A DNA stretch of 64,000 nucleotides from positions 17,752 through 81,751 of the forward strand of contig CAJULJ010000001.1 of assembly GCA_910587395.1 (NCBI GenBank), written 5' to 3'. The notes beneath the pieces were generated by a model. The model was not told the DNA's origin, did not search any database, and saw only the letters and a program-made list of their open reading frames with translations. Each line of letters begins with the position of its first letter. Position 1 is the first letter of the stretch. This DNA comes from an uncultured Oscillospiraceae bacterium (GTDB taxonomy: Bacteria > Bacillota > Clostridia > Oscillospirales > Oscillospiraceae). Below are positions 34,526 through 43,553 of the stretch, one piece after another. The translations under genes and the position numbers were made by a program.

Positions 34526-36001
34526 ATGAAAAACATCCCTGACGTAAAACTTGGCCTCATCGCTGTCTCCCGGGACTGCTTCCCCATCGCCCTGAGCGAG
34601 AAGCGCCGCGCCGCCATCAAAGCCGCCTATGCGGGCGACCTCTACGAGTGCCCTGTCACCGTTGAGAACGAGCTGGATATGCTGAAAGCCTTGGCCGATG
34701 TGAACGAGCACGGCTGCAACGCCCTGGTGGTGTTCCTGGGCAATTTCGGCCCCGAGACCCCCGAGACCCTCATTGCCAAAAACTTTGACGGCCCCTGTAT
34801 GTTCGTGGCCGCCGCCGAGGGGGACGGCGACCTCATCAATGGGCGCGGCGACGCCTACTGCGGTATGCTCAACTGCTCCTACAACCTGGGGATGCGCCAT
34901 CTGAAGGGCTACATCCCGGAGTACCCCGTGGGCACGGCGGAGGACATCACCAAAATGATTGCGGACTTCGTGCCCATCGCAAGGGCGGTCATCGGTGTGA
35001 AAAACCTGAAGATCATCACCTTCGGCCCCCGTCCCCAGGATTTTTTCGCCTGCAACGCCCCCATCAAGGGCCTGTACGAGATCGGCGTGGAGATCGAGGA
35101 GAACTCCGAGTTGGATCTGCTGGTGAGCTACAAGGAGCACGCAGGCGACCCCCGGATCCCTGCCATCTGTGCGGAAATGGCCGAGGAAATGGGCGAGGGC
35201 CGCTACTATCCCGATTTGGGCGAGCGCATGGCCCAGTTCGAGCTGACCCTCCTCGATTGGGCGGAGAACCACAAGGGCAGCCGCAAGTACGTGGCCTTCG
35301 CCGACAAGTGCTGGCCCGCATTCCCCAGCCAGTTCGGGTTTGAGCCCTGCTACGTCAACTCCCGGCTGGCGGCCCGTGGCATTCCCGTGGCCTGCGAGGT
35401 TGACATCTACGGCGCACTCAGCGAGTACATCGGGGCTTGTGTGTCCGGCGACGCCGTGACCCTGCTGGACATCAACAACTCCGTCCCGGCCCAGATGTGG
35501 GAGGAGCAGATCAAGGGCAGATACGACTACCAGCTCACCGACACCTTCATGGGCTTCCACTGCGGCAACACCCCCGCCTGCAAGCTGTGCGCAGACCGGG
35601 CGGTGAAGTACCAGCTCATCCAGCACCGCCTGCTGGAGCCCCAGGACAGCGACCCCGACTTCACCCGTGGTACCCTGGAGGCGGACATTGCGCCCTCTGA
35701 CATCACCTTCTACCGCCTCCAGTGCGACAGCGAGGGAAATCTCCGCTCCTACATCGCCCAGGGCGAGGTGCTGCCCGTCAAGACCGGCAGCTTCGGCGGA
35801 ATCGGCGTGTTTGCCATCCACGAGATGGGCCGGTTTTACCGCCATGTGCTGATCCAGAAGCGCTACCCCCACCACGGGGCGGTGGCCTTTGGCCACTACG
35901 GCAAGGCGCTGTTCGAGGTGTTCAAGTTCCTGGGGGTGCAGGATATCGCCTATAATCAGCCCAAATCCCTGCCCTATCCCACCGAGAACCCCTGGGGTTG
36001 A
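34526..36001 (+). CDS. L-fucose/L-arabinose isomerase family protein
   Basis: This encodes 491 residues from ATG 34526 with AGGAGGAAA upstream. It belongs to the FucI/AraA superfamily: Rossmann-like N-terminal half (NALVVFLGNFGPETPE), then a C-terminal half with probable metal ligands Glu in CEVDIYGAL, Asp in LLDINNS and His in YPHHGAVAFGHYG. It is not close to classical AraA. With an FGGY kinase and AraD directly downstream, conversion of L-arabinose to L-ribulose is the likeliest reaction. Action on another aldose cannot be excluded. Confidence 0.82.
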   Translation: MKNIPDVKLGLIAVSRDCFPIALSEKRRAAIKAAYAGDLYECPVTVENELDMLKALADVNEHGCNALVVFLGNFGPETPETLIAKNFDGPCMFVAAAEGDGDLINGRGDAYCGMLNCSYNLGMRHLKGYIPEYPVGTAEDITKMIADFVPIARAVIGVKNLKIITFGPRPQDFFACNAPIKGLYEIGVEIEENSELDLLVSYKEHAGDPRIPAICAEMAEEMGEGRYYPDLGERMAQFELTLLDWAENHKGSRKYVAFADKCWPAFPSQFGFEPCYVNSRLAARGIPVACEVDIYGALSEYIGACVSGDAVTLLDINNSVPAQMWEEQIKGRYDYQLTDTFMGFHCGNTPACKLCADRAVKYQLIQHRLLEPQDSDPDFTRGTLEADIAPSDITFYRLQCDSEGNLRSYIAQGEVLPVKTGSFGGIGVFAIHEMGRFYRHVLIQKRYPHHGAVAFGHYGKALFEVFKFLGVQDIAYNQPKSLPYPTENPWG

Positions 36002-36006
36002 GCGCC

Positions 36007-37536
36007 ATGGAAAAACTTTGTCTTGGCATCGAATTGGGTTCCACCCGCATCAAGGCAGTGGCCGTCGATGGACAGCATACCCCTGTGTCCTCCGGGGACT
36101 ACATCTGGGCGTCCAGCTACGAAAATGGCGTGTGGACCTACTCCCTGGACGAGGTGTGGAAGGGCCTGAAGGCCACCCTGTCCGGGGTAGAGCACCGGGA
36201 GACCGTCTGCGCCATGGGCATATCCGGCATGATGCACGGCTATCTGGCTTTTGACGTGGACTGGAACCTGCTGACGCCCTTCCGCACCTGGCAGAACACC
36301 ATCACGGGGCAAGCGGCGGCGGAATTGACGGCCCTGTTCGGCTTCAACATTCCCCAGAGGTGGTCCATCGCCCACCTCTACCAGGCCATTCTGAACGAGG
36401 AACCCCACGTTCCCCAGATTGCCCACATCACCACCCTGGCGGGGTACGTCCATTATATGCTCACCGGCGTCAACGCCGTGGGTGTGGGCGAAGCCAGCGG
36501 TATGTTCCCCATCAACAGCAAGGCCCTGGACTACGACGGGGAAATGATGGAGAAGTTTAACGGGTTGGTGAAGTCCCGCGATTTGCCCTGGACGCTGGCA
36601 AATGTACTGCCCCGGGTTCTCTCTGCCGGCGCGGACGCGGGCGCGCTCACCGAACGGGGCGCGGCCCTGCTGGACAACCTGCTTACTCCTGGCATCCCCT
36701 TTGCCCCCGCCGAGGGCGACGCGGGCACCGGCATGGCCGCCACCAACGCCGTGGCCCCCCGGACGGGCAACGTGTCGGCGGGCACCTCCATCTTCTCCAT
36801 GGTGGTGCTGGAACGGCCGCTGTCCAAGGTCTATGAGGAGATCGACCTGGTCACCACCCCCACCGGGGCTCCGGTGGCCATGGTGCACTGCAACAACTGT
36901 ACCAACGATACCAATGCCTGGGCTGGGGTGCTGCGGGAGACGGCGGAGCTGTTCGGGGCCGCGCCCCCCGCCGGCGAGCTGTTCACCCGGCTGTACCAAA
37001 AGAGCCTGGACGGCGATCCGGACTGCGGCGGCGTTACCGTCTGCAACTATCTGGCGGGGGAGGGCGTCACCCACATGGATGCGGGGCGGCCCCTGGTAGT
37101 GCGGATGCCGGAGAGCAGATTCACCCTGGCCAACTTCTTCCGCGCCCAGCTCTACTCCACCCTGGCCACGCTGAAAATCGGTATGGACATCCTGGCGGCG
37201 GAGGGGGTTGCTATCGACTCGCTGACCGGCCACGGTGGGCTGTTCAAAACCCCGCTGGTGGGCCAGAAGTATCTGGCCGCCGCCTGCAGCGCCCCGGTGA
37301 CCTGCATGGACACCGCCGGGGAGGGCGGCCCCTACGGTATGGCGCTGCTGGCCGCCTATCGGGTGTGGAAATCGGACGGCGAGACGTTGGAGGACTACTT
37401 GAACAAGCACGTATTCGCGGGTGTGTCCGGCTCCACCGTCGAGCCGGACGGAGAGACGGTGGACGGCTTCAACGCCTACATGGAGCGGTATCAGGCTTTG
37501 CTCCACGTGGAGTGTAAAGCGGTGGAGGTGCTGTAA
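36007..37536 (+). CDS. FGGY-family carbohydrate kinase, probable ribulokinase role
   Basis: This encodes 509 residues; ATG 36007 is six bases past the upstream stop, and an in-frame TTG at 35998 is possible. FGGY features: LGIELGSTRIKAVAVD, GISGMMHGYLAFD, GEASGMFPIN, NVSAGTSIFSM and GHGGLFKTPL. It differs clearly from the xylulokinase at 32386. Lying between the isomerase and araD, it should phosphorylate L-ribulose, although it is not the classical AraB type. A fragment homologous to its start survives as a pseudogene at 46463. Confidence 0.82.
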   Translation: MEKLCLGIELGSTRIKAVAVDGQHTPVSSGDYIWASSYENGVWTYSLDEVWKGLKATLSGVEHRETVCAMGISGMMHGYLAFDVDWNLLTPFRTWQNTITGQAAAELTALFGFNIPQRWSIAHLYQAILNEEPHVPQIAHITTLAGYVHYMLTGVNAVGVGEASGMFPINSKALDYDGEMMEKFNGLVKSRDLPWTLANVLPRVLSAGADAGALTERGAALLDNLLTPGIPFAPAEGDAGTGMAATNAVAPRTGNVSAGTSIFSMVVLERPLSKVYEEIDLVTTPTGAPVAMVHCNNCTNDTNAWAGVLRETAELFGAAPPAGELFTRLYQKSLDGDPDCGGVTVCNYLAGEGVTHMDAGRPLVVRMPESRFTLANFFRAQLYSTLATLKIGMDILAAEGVAIDSLTGHGGLFKTPLVGQKYLAAACSAPVTCMDTAGEGGPYGMALLAAYRVWKSDGETLEDYLNKHVFAGVSGSTVEPDGETVDGFNAYMERYQALLHVECKAVEVL

Positions 37537-38235
37537 ATGCAGGAAGAACTGAAAAAAGCGGTCTGTGAGGCCAATTTATTGCTTCCCAAACACGGTCTCG
37601 TCACCTTCACCTGGGGCAATGTGTCCGGAGTGGATCGCGAAAAGGGCCTGATGGTCATCAAGCCCTCAGGGGTGGAGTACGGCGGCATGACCGCCGACGA
37701 CATGGTGGTGGTAAGCCTGGAGACCGGGGAACGGGTGGAGGGCAGATGGAAGCCCTCCAGCGACACCAAGACCCACATCGAACTTTACAAGGCGTTCCCC
37801 GGCATCGGCGGCATTGTCCACACCCACAGCCCCCACGCGGTGGCCTGGGCCCAGGCGGGGGAGGACATCCCCTGCTTTGGCACCACCCACGCCGACTACT
37901 TCTACGGCTCCATCCCCTGCGCCCGCCACCTGACCCAGGGGGAGCTGGAGGAGGATTACGAGAAAAACACGGGCGTAGTTATCATCGAGACTTTCCAGGA
38001 GCGGTGCATCGAGCCCACCGCCGTCCCCGGCGTGATCTGTGCCAGCCACGGGCCCTTCACCTGGGGCAAAGACCCGGCCCAAGCGGTGTACCATGCGGTG
38101 GTGCTGGAGGAGGTGGCGAAGATGGCCCTGCTCACCCGGCAGGTGCGGCCCTCCGCCGCCCCCGCCCCCCAACGCATCCAGGATAAACACTACTTCCGAA
38201 AGCATGGCCCAGGAGCTTACTATGGTCAAGGCTGA
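37537..38235 (+). CDS. araD: L-ribulose-5-phosphate 4-epimerase
   Basis: This encodes 232 residues and starts at the base after the kinase stop. Class II aldolase/epimerase features are present: FTWGNVSG, IKPSGVEYGGM, zinc ligands in VHTHSPHAVAWAQ, and ASHGPFTWGKDP. It converts L-ribulose 5-phosphate to D-xylulose 5-phosphate, joining arabinose and xylose catabolism. Length is typical of the family. Confidence 0.93.
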   Translation: MQEELKKAVCEANLLLPKHGLVTFTWGNVSGVDREKGLMVIKPSGVEYGGMTADDMVVVSLETGERVEGRWKPSSDTKTHIELYKAFPGIGGIVHTHSPHAVAWAQAGEDIPCFGTTHADYFYGSIPCARHLTQGELEEDYEKNTGVVIIETFQERCIEPTAVPGVICASHGPFTWGKDPAQAVYHAVVLEEVAKMALLTRQVRPSAAPAPQRIQDKHYFRKHGPGAYYGQG

Positions 38236-38251
38236 AAAGGAGATCCTAACT

Positions 38252-39097
38252 ATGACAAAGAATGAGGAAAAACGGCTGCAAATCGCCGCCTGCAAAGTGC
38301 GCATGGGCGTGCTCACCGCTACCCATGGGGCCAAGGCGGGGCACCCCGGCGGCAGCCTGTCCGCCTCCGACGTGTTCACCTACCTGTACTTCAAGGAATT
38401 GAACATCGATCCCAAGCAGCCAAAAATACCCGAGCGTGACCGTTTTGTGCTGTCCAAGGGCCACACCGCGCCGGGGCTGTATTCAGCACTGGCCAACCGG
38501 GGGTTTTTCCCGGTGGACGACCTGCCCACCCTGCGCCATATCGGCAGCTACTTGCAGGGCCACCCCAACATGAACACCGTCCCCGGCGTGGATATGTCTA
38601 CCGGGTCGCTGGGGCAGGGCGTGTCCTGCGCCTGCGGCATGGCCTTGGGGCTGAAAAAGCAGGGCAGCCCCGCCCGGGTGTACACCCTGCTGGGCGACGG
38701 CGAGATGCAGGAGGGCCAAGTCTGGGAGGCGCTGATGTTCGCGGCCCACTACAAGCTGGATAACCTGGGAGTCATTATCGACCACAACGGCCTCCAAATC
38801 GACGGCCCCAACGAGAAAGTGATGGGGCTGGGCTCCATCCCGGATAAACTGCGGGCCTTTGGGCTGAATGTGTTCCAGATCGACGGACACGACTTCCAGG
38901 CTATGGAAAAGGCCTTTGACGCTGCCCGGCAGATCAAGGGCAAGCCCTCCGCCATCGTGCTGGAGACGACCAAGGGCAAGGGCGTGAGCTACATGGAGGG
39001 TCAGGTGGGCTGGCACGGCAAGGCCCCCAACGACGAGGAGTATGCCCGGGGCATGGCGGAGCTGAGCGCTCAGCTGGCGGAACTGGAGGCGGTTTGA
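38252..39097 (+). CDS. Transketolase, N-terminal subunit
   Basis: This encodes 281 residues from ATG 38252 behind AAAGGAGA; the open frame extends far upstream but without a start site of comparable quality. Thiamine diphosphate features are present: GHPGGSLSASDV, DRFVLSKGHTAPGLYSAL, and LGDGEMQEGQVWEA followed by DHNGLQIDG. It is the split transketolase type, acting with the next gene product to feed xylulose 5-phosphate into the pentose phosphate pathway. Confidence 0.93.
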   Translation: MTKNEEKRLQIAACKVRMGVLTATHGAKAGHPGGSLSASDVFTYLYFKELNIDPKQPKIPERDRFVLSKGHTAPGLYSALANRGFFPVDDLPTLRHIGSYLQGHPNMNTVPGVDMSTGSLGQGVSCACGMALGLKKQGSPARVYTLLGDGEMQEGQVWEALMFAAHYKLDNLGVIIDHNGLQIDGPNEKVMGLGSIPDKLRAFGLNVFQIDGHDFQAMEKAFDAARQIKGKPSAIVLETTKGKGVSYMEGQVGWHGKAPNDEEYARGMAELSAQLAELEAV

Positions 39098-39098
39098 A

Positions 39099-40034
39099 AT
39101 GGCAGATGTGAAAAAAGTCGCCACCCGGCAGAGCTACGGCGAGACGCTGAAGGAATTGGGGGCAGCCCATCCCGATGTGGTGGTGCTGGACGCCGACCTG
39201 GCCAACGCCACCAAGACGGAGATCTTCAAAAAGGCGTTCCCAGACCGCCACTTTGACTGCGGCATCGCGGAGAGCGACATGATGTGCGTGGCGGCGGGGC
39301 TGTCTACCACGGGGTATGTGCCCTTTGCCAGCAGCTTTGCCATGTTCGCGGCGGGGCGGGCCTTTGAGCAGGTGCGCAACTCCATCGGTTACCCCCACCT
39401 GAACGTGAAGATCGGCGCCACCCATGGCGGCATCTCCGTAGGCGAGGACGGGGCCAGCCACCAGTGCTGTGAGGACTTTGCGCTGATGCGCTCCATCCCC
39501 GGCATGGTGGTGATGTCACCGGCAGACGACGTGGAGACCAAAGCCATGGTGTGGGCCGCCTATGAGCACCAAGGCCCCGTCTATATGCGGTTCAGCCGGT
39601 ACGGCGCGCCGGTCATCCACGACGCAGACCGTTTCACTTTTGAGATTGGGAAAGGTGAAGTCCTGCGGGAGGGTTCCGATGTGGCCCTCATTGCCAACGG
39701 CCTGCTGGTGGCGGAGGCGCTGGAAGCTGCCGAGCTGCTGGCCCAGCAGGGTATCAGCGCCCGTGTCATCGACATGGCCACCATCAAGCCGCTGGACGAG
39801 GGTCTGGTACTGAAAGCGGCAAAGGAGTGCGGCAGGCTCGTCACCTGTGAGGAGCACTCCATCATCGGCGGACTGGGCGAGGCGGTGTGCGCCGTCATCG
39901 CAAAGCACGGCTTGCCCTGCCCTGTGGAGCGCATCGGCGTCAACGACGAGTTCGGACACTCCGGCCCTGCCGGGGCACTGTTGGAGCAGTTCGGGTTGTG
40001 TGCGGGGCATATTGCGGAAGCGGCGCATGGCTGA
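39099..40034 (+). CDS. Transketolase, C-terminal subunit
   Basis: This encodes 311 residues, starting one base after the partner subunit's stop. The pyrimidine-binding domain (VVVLDADLANATKTEIF, HFDCGIAESDMM, ATHGGISVGEDGASHQ) and the C-terminal transketolase domain (LIANGLLVAEALEAAELL) are present. Split transketolases often sit inside pentose operons of Firmicutes, as here. Confidence 0.93.
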   Translation: MADVKKVATRQSYGETLKELGAAHPDVVVLDADLANATKTEIFKKAFPDRHFDCGIAESDMMCVAAGLSTTGYVPFASSFAMFAAGRAFEQVRNSIGYPHLNVKIGATHGGISVGEDGASHQCCEDFALMRSIPGMVVMSPADDVETKAMVWAAYEHQGPVYMRFSRYGAPVIHDADRFTFEIGKGEVLREGSDVALIANGLLVAEALEAAELLAQQGISARVIDMATIKPLDEGLVLKAAKECGRLVTCEEHSIIGGLGEAVCAVIAKHGLPCPVERIGVNDEFGHSGPAGALLEQFGLCAGHIAEAAHG

Positions 40035-40075
40035 TTTGGCTAACTACATAAGACCTTATTGGAGGAGAAAATCGC

Positions 40076-41158
40076 ATGAAAATGACCTGGCGCTGGTACG
40101 GCGAGGGCAACGATCAGATCAAGCTGTCCGACATCAAGCAGATCCCGGGGGTGGAGGGCATCGTCTGGGCGCTCCACGACAAGATGCCGGGGGAGGTGTG
40201 GCAGCCCGACGAGATCGCCGCCGTCAAGAAGCAGCTGGACGAGTACGGCTTCAACATGGACGTGGTGGAGTCGGTGAACGTCCACGACGACATCAAGATC
40301 GGCCTTCCCACCCGGGACCAGTATATCGAGAACTACAAGCAGACTATCCGCAACCTGGCGCCCTTCGGGGTGAAGGTGATCTGCTACAACTTCATGCCGG
40401 TGTTCGACTGGACCCGCACCGACCTGTTCCACCCCGTGGGGGACGGCTCCACCGCCCTCTATTACGAGGCGGCAAAAATCAAGCAGGATCCCCGGGAGAT
40501 GGCAGACTACGTCATGTCCTTCACGGAAAAGTACCACATGACGTTCCCGGGCTGGGAGCGGTCGCGGATGGCGAAGCTGGACGAGCTGTTTGAGAAGTAC
40601 CGCCCCGTCACTAAGGAGAAGCTGTGGGACAACTTCAAGTACTTCCTGGAGGCCATCATGCCCACCTGCCATGAGTGCGACATCAAGATGGCGGTGCACA
40701 TGGACGATCCCCCCTGGGACATCTTCGGCCTGCCCCGGCTGCTGGTGGACGGGCCATCCATCGACCGCTTCCTGTCCATGGTGGACGACCCCTATAACTG
40801 CCTGACCCTGTGCTCCGGCAGCCTGAACGCAGACCCGAAGAACAACGTGGCGGACATCGTGCGCAAGCACTGCGACCGCATCGCCTTCGCCCACATCCGC
40901 AACGTAAAACACTTCCCCAATGGGGACTTCTCCGAGGCGGCCCACCGGGACTGCTGCGGCGACACCGGCATTCTGGACATCCTGAAAGCCTACCACGACG
41001 CGGGCTGGGAGGGCTACATCCGGCCCGACCACGGCCGGCACCTGTGGGGCGAGGGTCCGGGCACCTGCCGCCCCGGCTACGGCCTGTATGACCGGGCCCT
41101 GGGCGTGATGTATATGCTGGGCGTGTGGGATTCTTTGGATAAATTTGACGAAAAATGA
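40076..41158 (+). CDS. uxuA: Mannonate dehydratase
   Basis: This encodes 360 residues from ATG 40076 with TTGGAGGAG upstream. UxuA family features: MTWRWYGEGNDQI, VICYNFMPVFDWTRTDL, MAVHMDDPPWDIFGLPR, FAHIRNVK and YIRPDHGRHLWGE. It dehydrates D-mannonate to 2-keto-3-deoxygluconate. With UxuB-type SDR, UxaC, KdgK and KDPG aldolase downstream it completes glucuronate breakdown. Confidence 0.95.
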   Translation: MKMTWRWYGEGNDQIKLSDIKQIPGVEGIVWALHDKMPGEVWQPDEIAAVKKQLDEYGFNMDVVESVNVHDDIKIGLPTRDQYIENYKQTIRNLAPFGVKVICYNFMPVFDWTRTDLFHPVGDGSTALYYEAAKIKQDPREMADYVMSFTEKYHMTFPGWERSRMAKLDELFEKYRPVTKEKLWDNFKYFLEAIMPTCHECDIKMAVHMDDPPWDIFGLPRLLVDGPSIDRFLSMVDDPYNCLTLCSGSLNADPKNNVADIVRKHCDRIAFAHIRNVKHFPNGDFSEAAHRDCCGDTGILDILKAYHDAGWEGYIRPDHGRHLWGEGPGTCRPGYGLYDRALGVMYMLGVWDSLDKFDEK

Positions 41159-41164
41159 TTGCCC

Positions 41165-41245
41165 GTAGGGGACGGCATCCTCGCCGTCCCGCTGGGATCG
41201 GTAGCACCCTGAAAAACGGGCCGCCGAGGACGGCGGCCCTTACAG
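41165..41245. repeat. REP-like intergenic palindromic element
   Basis: It contains two strong hairpins: GGGACGGC/GCCGTCCC (41169-41176, 41183-41190) and GGGCCGCCG/CGGCGGCCC (41218-41226, 41231-41239). The ends GTAGGG and CCCTTAC are inverted. The layout resembles dispersed intergenic repeats seen in Oscillospiraceae genomes (from memory). Only this copy is visible here. It separates uxuA from the SDR gene and could attenuate the downstream part of the operon. Confidence 0.65.
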
Positions 41246-41272
41246 GCAGAATAATAAAATGGAGGAATCACG

Positions 41273-42118
41273 ATGATGGATTTACCGTTGAAGGTTGACT
41301 TTTCCGGCAAAGTGGTGGTCGTCACCGGCGCGGGTGGGGTGCTGTGCGGCATCATGGCCCGGGCCTTTGCCCAGGCGGGGGCCAAGGTGGCCGCCCTGGA
41401 CTTGAACGAAGAAGCGGTGAAGAAGCTGGCCGCCGAGTGCAGGGCCGAGGGCTTTGTCTGCGAGGGATACAAAGCCAACGTGCTGGAGCCGGAGGCTCTG
41501 GAGGCCGTCCACCAGCGGGTGCTGAAGGATCTGGGCCCCTGCGATATCCTGGTGAACGGCGCGGGCGGCAACAACGCCCGAGCCACCACCGACAACGAAT
41601 ACCAGCACGAAGCCCAGGACGGGCAAAAGACCTTCTTCGATCTGGACGCGGGGGGCGTGGACTTTGTCTTTAAGCTGAACTTCCAGGGCACGCTCCTGCC
41701 CACCCAGGCCTTTGCCAAGGACATGGTGGAGCGCAAAAGCGGCTGCATTTTGAACGTCAGCTCCATGAACGCCTACATCCCGCTGACCAAGATCCCCGCC
41801 TACTCCGGGGCCAAGGCGGCGGTGTCCAACTTCACCCAGTGGCTGGCCACCCACTTCGCGGGCGCCGGCATCCGCTGCAACGCCATTGCGCCGGGCTTCC
41901 TTATTGGAAACCAAAACCGCGGGCTGTTATTTAACGAGGACGGCACCCCCACCGCCCGTTCCGCCAAGATTCTGAACGGCACCCCCATGGGCCGCTACGT
42001 GGAGAGCGAGGAGCTGCTGGGCGGCGTGTTCTTCCTGTGCGACGACAAGGCCGCCTCCGCCATCACCGGCGTGGTGCTGCCCATCGACGCGGGCTTTTCC
42101 GCCTACTCCGGCGTGTGA
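41273..42118 (+). CDS. uxuB: SDR-family D-mannonate oxidoreductase (fructuronate reductase)
   Basis: This encodes 281 residues; ATG 41273 or 41276, with GGAGG at about 41262. Short-chain dehydrogenase features: VVVTGAGGVLCGIMARAF cofactor loop, LVNGAGGN, and catalytic Ser in LNVSSMNA with YSGAKAA (Tyr/Lys). Members next to uxuA and uxaC act as D-mannonate oxidoreductases in Firmicutes, so this is assigned by context. The segment at 41999-42029 matches exactly 31 bases of the chimeric pseudogene at 46463. Confidence 0.85.
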   Translation: MMDLPLKVDFSGKVVVVTGAGGVLCGIMARAFAQAGAKVAALDLNEEAVKKLAAECRAEGFVCEGYKANVLEPEALEAVHQRVLKDLGPCDILVNGAGGNNARATTDNEYQHEAQDGQKTFFDLDAGGVDFVFKLNFQGTLLPTQAFAKDMVERKSGCILNVSSMNAYIPLTKIPAYSGAKAAVSNFTQWLATHFAGAGIRCNAIAPGFLIGNQNRGLLFNEDGTPTARSAKILNGTPMGRYVESEELLGGVFFLCDDKAASAITGVVLPIDAGFSAYSGV

Positions 42119-42132
42119 CGAGAGGGCCTGGC

Positions 42133-43533
42133 ATGAGAGCGTTTATGGATCAAGACTTTCTGCTGACCACCCCCACCGCCCAGAGGCTCTACCACGACTA
42201 CGCAGAGAAAATGCCCATCATCGACTACCACTGCCATGTGGATCCCCGGGAGATCTTTGAGGACCGCCGGTTTGAGAACATCTACCAGATCTGGCTGGAG
42301 GGGGATCACTACAAGTGGCGGGTGATGCGCTCCAACGGGGTGGACGAGCGGTACATCACCGGGGACGCCCCGGAGCGGGAGAAGTTCCAGAAGTTTGCCG
42401 AGGCGCTGCCCCGGGCCATCGGCAACCCCATGTACCACTGGTGCCACCTGGAGCTGCGCACCTACTTCGGCTATGAGGGCGTGCTCAACGGCGACACCGC
42501 CCAGGGGGTCTGGGATCTGAGCGTCAAAAAGCTGGCACAGCCGGATATGAGCGTCCGGGGCATCCTCCGCCAAAGCAACGTGGCCATGGTGGGCACCACC
42601 GACGACCCCACGTCCGATCTGGCGTGGCACAAGCGCATCGCGGAGGATCCGTCCATCTCCACGGTGGTGGCCCCCTCCTTCCGGCCGGACAAGGCGCTGA
42701 ACCTGGAAAAGCCGGGCTGGGCGGACTTCCTGGCCCAGCTGGGCCGCAGCGCCGGGGTGGAGATCACGGATCTGGACAGCCTGGAGCGGGCGCTGGAGCA
42801 GCGGATGGAGGCCTTTGACCAGGCGGGCTGCCGGGCCGCCGACCACGGCCTGGACTACGTGCCCTTCCGAAGCGCAAGCCGGGAGCAGGTGGACGCCATC
42901 CTGAAAAAGGCCCTGGGGGGCCAGGGCGTCACGGTGGAAGAGGCCGAGCGCTTCAAGACGGCGCTGCTGCTGTTCTGCGCCCAGCGCTACCACGCCATGG
43001 GCTGGGTGATGCAGATCCACTACAACTGCATGAGAAACCCCAACAGCGCCATGTTCGCCAGGCTGGGGCCGGACTCCGGCTTTGACTGCATGAACAACGT
43101 CAACTGCGCCGGCTCGCTGTACGCCCTGCTGGACGCGCTGTACGCCCAGGACGCCCTGCCCCGCACCATCCTGTACAGCCTGAACCCCGGGGAGAACGAG
43201 CTGCTGGACACCATGATCGGCGCGTTCCAGGGCCCCGGCGTCCCCGGCAAGCTCCAGCACGGCAGCGCCTGGTGGTTCAACGACAACAAGACCGGCATGA
43301 GGGAGCAGCTCACCAGTCTGGCCAACCTGAGCCTGCTGGGCAACTTCATCGGGATGCTCACCGATTCCCGCTCCTTCCTCAGCTACACCCGGCACGCCTA
43401 TTTCCGCCGCATTCTGTGCGAGCTGGTGGGGGGCTGGATGGAAAACGGGGAGTATCCCAACGATTTGGAGCAGGCGGGCGCTCTGGTGGAGGACATCTGC
43501 TATCACAACGCGAAGCGTTATTTCCGGCTGTAG
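42133..43533 (+). CDS. uxaC: Glucuronate isomerase
   Basis: This encodes 466 residues; ATG 42133 follows GAGAGGG, and another ATG at 42145 is possible. UxaC hallmarks: MPIIDYHCHVDPREIFED (metal His-x-His), MVGTTDDPTSDL, MQIHYNCMRNPN and the closing DICYHNAKRYF. It converts D-glucuronate to D-fructuronate (also galacturonate to tagaturonate), the first step of the uronate route in this operon. Confidence 0.95.
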   Translation: MRAFMDQDFLLTTPTAQRLYHDYAEKMPIIDYHCHVDPREIFEDRRFENIYQIWLEGDHYKWRVMRSNGVDERYITGDAPEREKFQKFAEALPRAIGNPMYHWCHLELRTYFGYEGVLNGDTAQGVWDLSVKKLAQPDMSVRGILRQSNVAMVGTTDDPTSDLAWHKRIAEDPSISTVVAPSFRPDKALNLEKPGWADFLAQLGRSAGVEITDLDSLERALEQRMEAFDQAGCRAADHGLDYVPFRSASREQVDAILKKALGGQGVTVEEAERFKTALLLFCAQRYHAMGWVMQIHYNCMRNPNSAMFARLGPDSGFDCMNNVNCAGSLYALLDALYAQDALPRTILYSLNPGENELLDTMIGAFQGPGVPGKLQHGSAWWFNDNKTGMREQLTSLANLSLLGNFIGMLTDSRSFLSYTRHAYFRRILCELVGGWMENGEYPNDLEQAGALVEDICYHNAKRYFRL

Positions 43534-43553
43534 ACGTACAAAGGAGGAACAAC

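Noticed and set aside
34391..37506. Minus-strand long frames opposite the isomerase and FGGY kinase genes
   Set aside because: Same third-position GC artefact; the plus-strand proteins have clear catalytic motifs and tight operon spacing.
38039..38251. A longer transketolase N-terminal subunit starting inside araD
   Set aside because: The extension reads in another frame of araD, gives low-complexity Pro/Arg-rich sequence, and ATG 38252 has a good ribosome site and the family's normal start.
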